A stretch of 10,832 nt of DNA, from contig PFOA01000039.1 in assembly GCA_002792275.1 (NCBI GenBank), positions 1 through 10,832 on the forward strand, read 5' to 3'. The stretch's first letter is position 1; the number at the start of each line of letters is the position of its first letter. Below are positions 7,701 through 10,832 of the stretch, in pieces. Both the position numbers and the translations under genes were made by a program. The DNA is from Candidatus Saccharibacteria bacterium CG_4_10_14_0_2_um_filter_52_9. GTDB lineage: Bacteria; Patescibacteriota; Saccharimonadia; Saccharimonadales; UBA4665. A model generated the notes under the pieces. That model had not been told where the DNA came from and made no database searches. It was given only the letters and a program-made list of their open reading frames with translations.

Positions 7701-7863
7701 GTACACCGTATACAAGACCGGCGACATTCCGCTTGGCGGTAGCTGTAGTAACACCGCGAGCCAGACCTGTTCCGTTAACACAGTTAACGCCCCTCCGGGC
7801 ACGTCGGTTTACGTTAAGGACTCCAACGGCAACCAGAGTCCGTCAGCAGTCGTCCACACATAA
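4711..7863 (+). CDS. Bifunctional class A penicillin-binding protein with C-terminal Ig-like domains
   Basis: A 1050-residue membrane enzyme that polymerises lipid II and cross-links peptidoglycan outside the membrane. Residues 1-80 are a Lys/Arg-rich cytoplasmic tail, and 82-103 form the membrane anchor. The glycosyltransferase 51 domain shows Glu162 in AVEDKDFFKHG, GGSTITQQLVK (194-204) and Glu221 in RKVKELILAVELE. The transpeptidase domain has SxxK (Ser454-Lys457 in PGSSFKP), SxN (Ser522-Asn524) and KTG (694-696), so both activities look intact. A poly-Asn run (466-470) follows the SxxK motif. After the catalytic part come a Ser/Gly linker (844-856) and two beta-rich, Thr-rich segments (about 868-966 and 974-1050); the first resembles bacterial Ig-like domains. 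All 12 cysteines lie after residue 488. It is longer than the usual 650-900 residues because of this tail. It diverges from tyrS and converges on radA. The symbol is left blank because ponA/mrcA/pbp naming is not decided by sequence. Confidence 0.95.
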   Translation: MSKSTGRNRRVKNTVTTRSGKALKINQSLSDRRKSHRAALAADKAAYLSTLPKDRWKRIIYRLHPKRLAHYWFSREGGIMALKIIGVSIIVGFFLTIGMFAYFRKDLPKIKDLSGDALGGNITYYDRTGQTVLFNDYDSVKRVPVETKNISKYVQQATVAVEDKDFFKHGAFDVRGIMRAAFRDATGSGSAVQGGSTITQQLVKLNENWTDNRTVTRKVKELILAVELEREYSKQDVMTGYLNIAPYGGQEYGVEAAARDYFQTSAKDLTLAQSAMLAAIPQSPSYYSPYAGNAYNPAVTADTFNPTALLNRQHYILDQMVSQGYITKQQAAEAKAVDILAQVHQQSPKFQNIRAPYFVLAAKQELEQTYGANTVQRGGWKVITTLDLGLQDKAEALVASNLANVKRYGADEEAMVGEDVQTGQIVSLVGGTDFTNPDHGQNNYAAGILIPPGSSFKPYDYVTLINNNNNVGAGSVLYDTEGPLPGYPCTNKQLPKNGGNCLKDYDFLTPGPLTLRYALGGSRNIPAVKAMLSAVPNDKSAGRVDSINKTISTASAMMANKYNDSKKKRSYNCYADEALTQTNQCYGASAIGDGAFLHLDDHVNGLSTMARLGQAIPRTYILKITDSAQKPLYQWKQPKATQAVKADAAYIVNDMASDYRASYLPGSCSETSCTSLNRGGYKFQRYNGWKFAIKTGTTNDGYDGLMASWSTKYAIVSWVGHHSRRVNLRSSMENLTEPITRGWMEYAHGTAKPVNWTQPTTVKTAPAFVVRNHVHFGDIEPSPTNDLYPGWFVGGGSQKSTSQTLDKVSGKVATSCTPPLAKDTQTNANVASWNIDIFRGGRTSISSSGSSTSSGAQPTDDVHNCNDSPPTVTLTAPGSCDTTCTITATVTQGTHPLNDPAHAQFPGNITFTLNGASIYSTRVSDSPTTISFAYTPTADGSGTVTATVTDSVLYQGTTSSAMSFTKAAPAATQPLAMASATSGGGNTTISWTGGTGPYTVYKTGDIPLGGSCSNTASQTCSVNTVNAPPGTSVYVKDSNGNQSPSAVVHT
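7240..7278 (+). repeat. AGY-codon serine repeat encoding the PBP linker
   Basis: A low-complexity run built almost only of AGT and AGC codons, with GGT/GGC and ACT between them, encodes a Ser/Gly linker (residues 844-856) between the catalytic module and the Ig-like tail. Such trinucleotide runs can change length by slippage in steps of whole codons, which would lengthen or shorten the linker without breaking the frame. Confidence 0.6.
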
Positions 7864-7879
7864 ACACACGCTCTGTTGG

Positions 7880-9229
7880 CTAGTCTTTTTCGAGGAATTG
7901 GTTTAGGGCTCCGCGGACGTCGGCAACGCCGTGCAGGCCTGTAAGTTTAGCGCCGCGTTTTTGCTGGGGGCCGATGGCGCCGTCAAAACCGAGTTTTTTG
8001 GCCTCGGCCAGTCGCTTTTCGGCGTGCGGGACGTGGCGGACTTCGCCGCTCAGGCCGACCTCGCCGAAAACGACGGCGTTCTTTTTGAGTTGTAAGCCCT
8101 TGGCGGCCGAGCCGATAGCCAGGCAGATGGCCAGGTCGGCGGCCGGTTCGCGGATCATTATGCCGCCGACGATATTAATATAGATGTCGTGTTCGGCCAG
8201 ACTAAGTTTGGTGCGGCGCTCCAGCATGGCAACCAATAAGTTGAGACGATTGAGGTCAAAGCCGCTGGCCGCTCGTTTGGGATAGCCGTAGCTGGTGCGA
8301 TTAACCAGCGCCTGGACTTCTACCAGCAACGGCCTGGTGCCTTCCAAAGTAGCCAGAACTATAGAGCCGTCGCTCACCTGGCGTTCAGATAATAGAGCGG
8401 CTGAGGGGTTCTCGACCGGTTGAAGGCCGTTTTCGACCATTTCGAAGATACCGGCCTCATTAGTTGAACCAAAACGGTTTTTGACGGCTCTGAGCAGCTT
8501 AAAACCGCCGTAACGGTCGCCTTCCAGCTGTAATACTACGTCTACGACGTGCTCTAACACCTTGGGACCGGCAATCGAGCCCTCTTTGGTGACGTGGCCG
8601 ACCAGAATAATAGCGGTATTGCTCTGCTTGGCCGCCAGGGTAAGTAACTGGGTGGCATTGGTGATTTGCGATACCGTGCCGGCCGCCGAGGCAATGGCGC
8701 TACAGCTGATGGCCTGCACCGAATCGACAATCACCAGTTGGTGGCTACCGGCGGCGATAGTGGCGGCAATGTCGTCGGCCGAGGTGCTGGTGGCCAGCTG
8801 TAAGCCGGAGCGCAGGGTGCCGAGGCGTTTGGCTCGTAGGCCGATCTGGTGGGCTGATTCTTCGCCGCTAATATACAGAACGGATGAGTTAGAGGCTACG
8901 GCATAGGCCAATTGTAATAAGAGGGTGCTCTTGCCGATGCCGGGCTGGCCGGCGATCAGATTAACACTACCGGCTACGATGCCGCCGCCAAAAACATCGT
9001 CGATCTCGGATATGCCGGTTTGGAGGCGCGGATTATCGACGGAAACTGATTTGGCAACAGTCTGGGCTTCCAGCACGCGGCCGCTGGCCACACTGCCGGC
9101 AATGGTACCGGGGCTTAACTGCTCTTGCAGAGTATTCCAATCGCCGCATTGCTGGCACTTGCCGGCCCAGCTGGTGGTCATAAAGCCACAGCTGGTGCAT
9201 ACATATCGAATGGCGGGTTTTTTGGCCAC
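7880..9229 (-). CDS. radA: DNA repair protein RadA (Sms)
   Basis: A 449-residue RecA-like helicase that extends recombination intermediates; in several bacteria it works with RecA in repair and natural transformation (family knowledge). The N-terminus has a four-cysteine zinc finger, CTSC (11-14) and CQQC (25-28). The ATPase core has Walker A GQPGIGKST (94-102) and a Walker B-like LVIVDSVQAI strand. The RadA-specific KNRFG motif is present in RAVKNRFGS. The C-terminal third is the Lon protease-like ring domain, with YINIVGGIMIREPAADLA and FGEVGLSGEVRHV. The start is GTG at 9229, chosen because a strong Shine-Dalgarno AAGGAGA lies 4 bases upstream and the zinc finger begins 10 codons later. 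The end converges on the PBP gene with 16 bases between stop codons. The gene to its right is the putative zincin, then clpC, recalling the clpC-radA neighbourhood of Firmicutes. Confidence 0.97.
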   Translation of the reverse strand: MAKKPAIRYVCTSCGFMTTSWAGKCQQCGDWNTLQEQLSPGTIAGSVASGRVLEAQTVAKSVSVDNPRLQTGISEIDDVFGGGIVAGSVNLIAGQPGIGKSTLLLQLAYAVASNSSVLYISGEESAHQIGLRAKRLGTLRSGLQLATSTSADDIAATIAAGSHQLVIVDSVQAISCSAIASAAGTVSQITNATQLLTLAAKQSNTAIILVGHVTKEGSIAGPKVLEHVVDVVLQLEGDRYGGFKLLRAVKNRFGSTNEAGIFEMVENGLQPVENPSAALLSERQVSDGSIVLATLEGTRPLLVEVQALVNRTSYGYPKRAASGFDLNRLNLLVAMLERRTKLSLAEHDIYINIVGGIMIREPAADLAICLAIGSAAKGLQLKKNAVVFGEVGLSGEVRHVPHAEKRLAEAKKLGFDGAIGPQQKRGAKLTGLHGVADVRGALNQFLEKD

Positions 9230-9233
9230 AAAC

Positions 9234-9240
9234 TCTCCTT
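9234..9240 (-). promoter_or_regulatory. Strong Shine-Dalgarno site of radA
   Basis: AAGGAGA on the minus strand stands 4 bases before the GTG start. It is the only near-consensus ribosome binding site at a correct distance in this window, and it settles the GTG as the start. The other genes appear leaderless, coupled or weakly led. Confidence 0.8.
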
Positions 9241-9249
9241 AGTACAACC

Positions 9250-9255
9250 AGTGTA
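9250..9255 (-). promoter_or_regulatory. Possible -10 box of radA
   Basis: TACACT on the minus strand lies 9 bases before the Shine-Dalgarno site, in the 41-base gap behind the zincin gene. It fits TAnnnT; a second hexamer, TGTACT, follows at 9241-9246. No clear -35 box is seen. radA may instead be read from the clpC operon. Confidence 0.3.
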
Positions 9256-9270
9256 CCACCCAATTATTAA

Positions 9271-10284
9271 CTATTTATGAAGAGTTGGAACGTCATTGCT
9301 CAGCTCTTTGGAAAGCTGGTCGGCCTCTAAGGCTACGGCGTTGCGAGTATTTACCAAACTATTGTAGTTGGCGATCAGCCCCTGCAGGCGGGCGACCTCG
9401 GCGTTGTAGTCATCGATCAGGCCGTTGTAGCCCGGCACGCCGGCGTTATAGGCCGCAATGTTACCGCCGGAGCGCAGGCTGTTGAGCCGGGCCTGTTCAC
9501 TATTGATCTCGGCCTGCCTGGTTTTCAGACTTGCCTGGCCGGCATCAATCTGGTTTTTCAGATCATTGAGCTGGGCATCATACTGGTCAATCTGTGCCCG
9601 CCGCGAAGTGAATTCGGCCTGGTATTGGGCGCCGAAGGCCGCCACTTGCGAGCGCTTGGTAAAGTAGCGCTGATAATAAGTTTCCAGGGGTGCCGGCAAC
9701 TGCGCAACCTCACTGCCAAAAACAGAGTGCATTTCGTTCGTCAGATCGTTGGGTTCGCTTTTTTTGTAGGCCTCAATGGTTTTCTTGATACGCTCATCCT
9801 GCAGGCCGTTGTGGTAGTAATCGGTCAACATGGCATCAACCTTTTTGCGTTCGCCGGAACTGAGGCGTTCGTAGGCACCGTGGAGCATTTCATGAGCCGC
9901 CGTAACCTGCTGTACGCCGTTCAGGCGCGGATCGTCAACGCTGAGCAGAAAGATGCCGGCCTGGCCGCCATTGTAACAACCCAAAACAATCGTCTGCTCG
10001 CCGCCATGGTTGGGGCATGCCTGATTAAAGACAGACTTGTCGTTGATTGCCGGCCGGTTGACGTAAAACACCTTGCGGCCGTAGGGTGTCATGGTATCCT
10101 GGTCGGCCAAGGCCGAAATTGCGGCCGGGGCTTGATAATCGCGCAGGCGCCACCAGTCGACAATATTCTGGCGATTGATGGCCACCAGACCAAGCGCCGC
10201 CAGCCATACTATAACCAGCAGGAGATGCGCTAATCGGTAAGTCGGTTTGTTGCGGACGTAAGATTTATTCTGTGGCGATGGCAT
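9271..10284 (-). CDS. Membrane-anchored putative HExxH zinc metallopeptidase with coiled-coil tail
   Basis: A 337-residue protein of unnamed family. A basic N-terminus (1-17) and one hydrophobic segment (about 18-36) indicate a signal anchor with the rest outside the cell. The ectodomain holds AAHEMLHGAYERL, with the zincin HExxH motif at 131-135. A candidate third ligand is Glu184 or Glu192 in NEMHSVFGSE, giving a gluzincin-like plan. Cys90 and Cys103 could form a disulfide. From about 210 to 330 the chain is predicted to be coiled coil, rich in Gln, Ala, Asp and Lys; residues 279-320 contain a seven-residue Tyr-Asn repeat. I recall similar HExxH-plus-coiled-coil proteins as widespread in CPR genomes; their function is not known to me. 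The ATG at 10284 is preferred over an in-frame TTG at 10290. The start overlaps the end of clpC by 20 bases, so the two are probably co-transcribed and coupled. Peptidase activity is inferred. Confidence 0.8.
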   Translation of the reverse strand: MPSPQNKSYVRNKPTYRLAHLLLVIVWLAALGLVAINRQNIVDWWRLRDYQAPAAISALADQDTMTPYGRKVFYVNRPAINDKSVFNQACPNHGGEQTIVLGCYNGGQAGIFLLSVDDPRLNGVQQVTAAHEMLHGAYERLSSGERKKVDAMLTDYYHNGLQDERIKKTIEAYKKSEPNDLTNEMHSVFGSEVAQLPAPLETYYQRYFTKRSQVAAFGAQYQAEFTSRRAQIDQYDAQLNDLKNQIDAGQASLKTRQAEINSEQARLNSLRSGGNIAAYNAGVPGYNGLIDDYNAEVARLQGLIANYNSLVNTRNAVALEADQLSKELSNDVPTLHK

Positions 10285-10832
10285 AGTCAAGGGCGCCTTT
10301 TTTGGCTGCTACTTGAATGATATCACCCTTCTCGTATTTTTCATCGAGCAGTTCGAGCGATAGATGATCCTCGATAGTGTCCTGGATCAACCGGCGTAGC
10401 GGCCGGACACCGTTGCGGGCATCATAGCCGTGCTCTACCAGGTATTGTTTGGCACCGGTGTTGAGCTGGAGGCTGAGACCCTTGCGCTGGAGGCGGGCTT
10501 TGAGATCGTCGATTTGCAGGTCGATGATCCGGAAGATGTCCTTTTGGGTCAGGGCGCGGAAGACAATCGTTTTATCAATGCGATTCAGCAGTTCGGGGCG
10601 CAGTAGCTTTTTGAGCTCGTCGCGGACTTTGGTTTCGTTGGCCTCATGCAATTCATCAAGGTCTTTCAGCTCGCTGGACTTGGTGGCGTGGAAACCAAAG
10701 TTGGCCTCTTTTTGGAGCTTATCGGCACCGATGTTACTGGTCATGATGACAATGGTGTTGGTAAAGTCGATGCGCCGGCCTTTGGCGTCGGTGAGGTAGC
10801 CGTCTTCCAGCATCTGAAGCAACATGTTAAAG
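10265..10832 (-). CDS. clpC: ClpC-type AAA+ unfoldase, C-terminal part (N-terminus cut off)
   Basis: The last 188 codons of a Hsp100 unfoldase, which threads proteins into the ClpP peptidase in the cytoplasm. The visible part is the end of the second AAA+ domain. It opens within FNMLLQMLEDGYLTD, then shows sensor 1 in IVIMTSNIGA, the arginine finger region RPELLNRID, and sensor 2 in NGVRPLRRLIQ, followed by the small D2 subdomain and a short tail. The N-terminal domain, the first ATPase domain and the ClpP-binding loop lie outside the window, so ClpC is preferred over ClpB or ClpA by similarity of the visible end and by the radA neighbourhood. The frame is open to the window edge, and the stop TAA lies inside the start of the zincin gene. 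Confidence 0.92.
   Translation of the reverse strand, partial: FNMLLQMLEDGYLTDAKGRRIDFTNTIVIMTSNIGADKLQKEANFGFHATKSSELKDLDELHEANETKVRDELKKLLRPELLNRIDKTIVFRALTQKDIFRIIDLQIDDLKARLQRKGLSLQLNTGAKQYLVEHGYDARNGVRPLRRLIQDTIEDHLSLELLDEKYEKGDIIQVAAKKGALDYAIATE

Noticed and set aside
9625..10233. Long open frame (about 200 codons) on the plus strand opposite the zincin gene
   Set aside because: It is antisense to a gene with clear domain structure, shows no known motif and no ribosome binding site, and is explained by codon bias in the opposite strand.
10285..10290. TTG at 10290 as start of the zincin gene
   Set aside because: It adds only two residues and has no better ribosome binding site than the ATG at 10284.
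1..10832. UGA recoding (code 25) as in Gracilibacteria and Absconditabacteria
   Set aside because: All genes are full length under the standard code and contain no in-frame TGA, so there is no sign of recoding, only absence of TGA as stop.

Overview
The window is a compact, gene-dense bacterial segment with moderately high GC. It holds seven or eight protein genes and no RNA genes, insertion sequences or CRISPR arrays. Three things suggest a Candidate Phyla Radiation (CPR) bacterium, most likely Saccharibacteria (TM7): the shape of the proteins, above all the membrane-anchored HExxH protein with a coiled-coil tail and the class A penicillin-binding protein with C-terminal Ig-like domains; the very short intergenic gaps; and start codons that sit directly behind -10 boxes. 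This placement comes from remembered family features, not from a search. The standard genetic code fits: every large frame is intact with UGA read as stop.

Layout on the minus strand, reading from the right edge: the end of clpC (10265-10832); a membrane-anchored putative zinc metallopeptidase that overlaps it by 20 bases (9271-10284); and radA (7880-9229), which has its own Shine-Dalgarno site. On the plus strand, one large gene for a class A penicillin-binding protein (4711-7863) converges on radA with a 16-base gap and diverges from tyrS across a 107-base promoter region. Further left on the minus strand are tyrS (3356-4603), a class I methyltransferase (2523-3326), recG (447-2483), and the start of a gene whose spacing of His and Asp residues matches the zinc-dependent phospholipase C / P1 nuclease fold (1-446).

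Functionally the window mixes protein quality control (ClpC), DNA repair and recombination (RadA, RecG), translation (TyrRS), cell-wall synthesis (PBP1) and two little-known putative zinc enzymes. The clpC-X-radA order recalls the clpC-radA neighbourhood of Firmicutes, with the zincin gene placed between the two. Most genes here are housekeeping. The parts worth a second look are the two putative metalloenzymes, the leaderless-type promoters, the in-frame TAA-ATG junction between recG and the next gene, the altered HIGH motif of TyrRS, and the paired-cysteine, Ig-tailed PBP.
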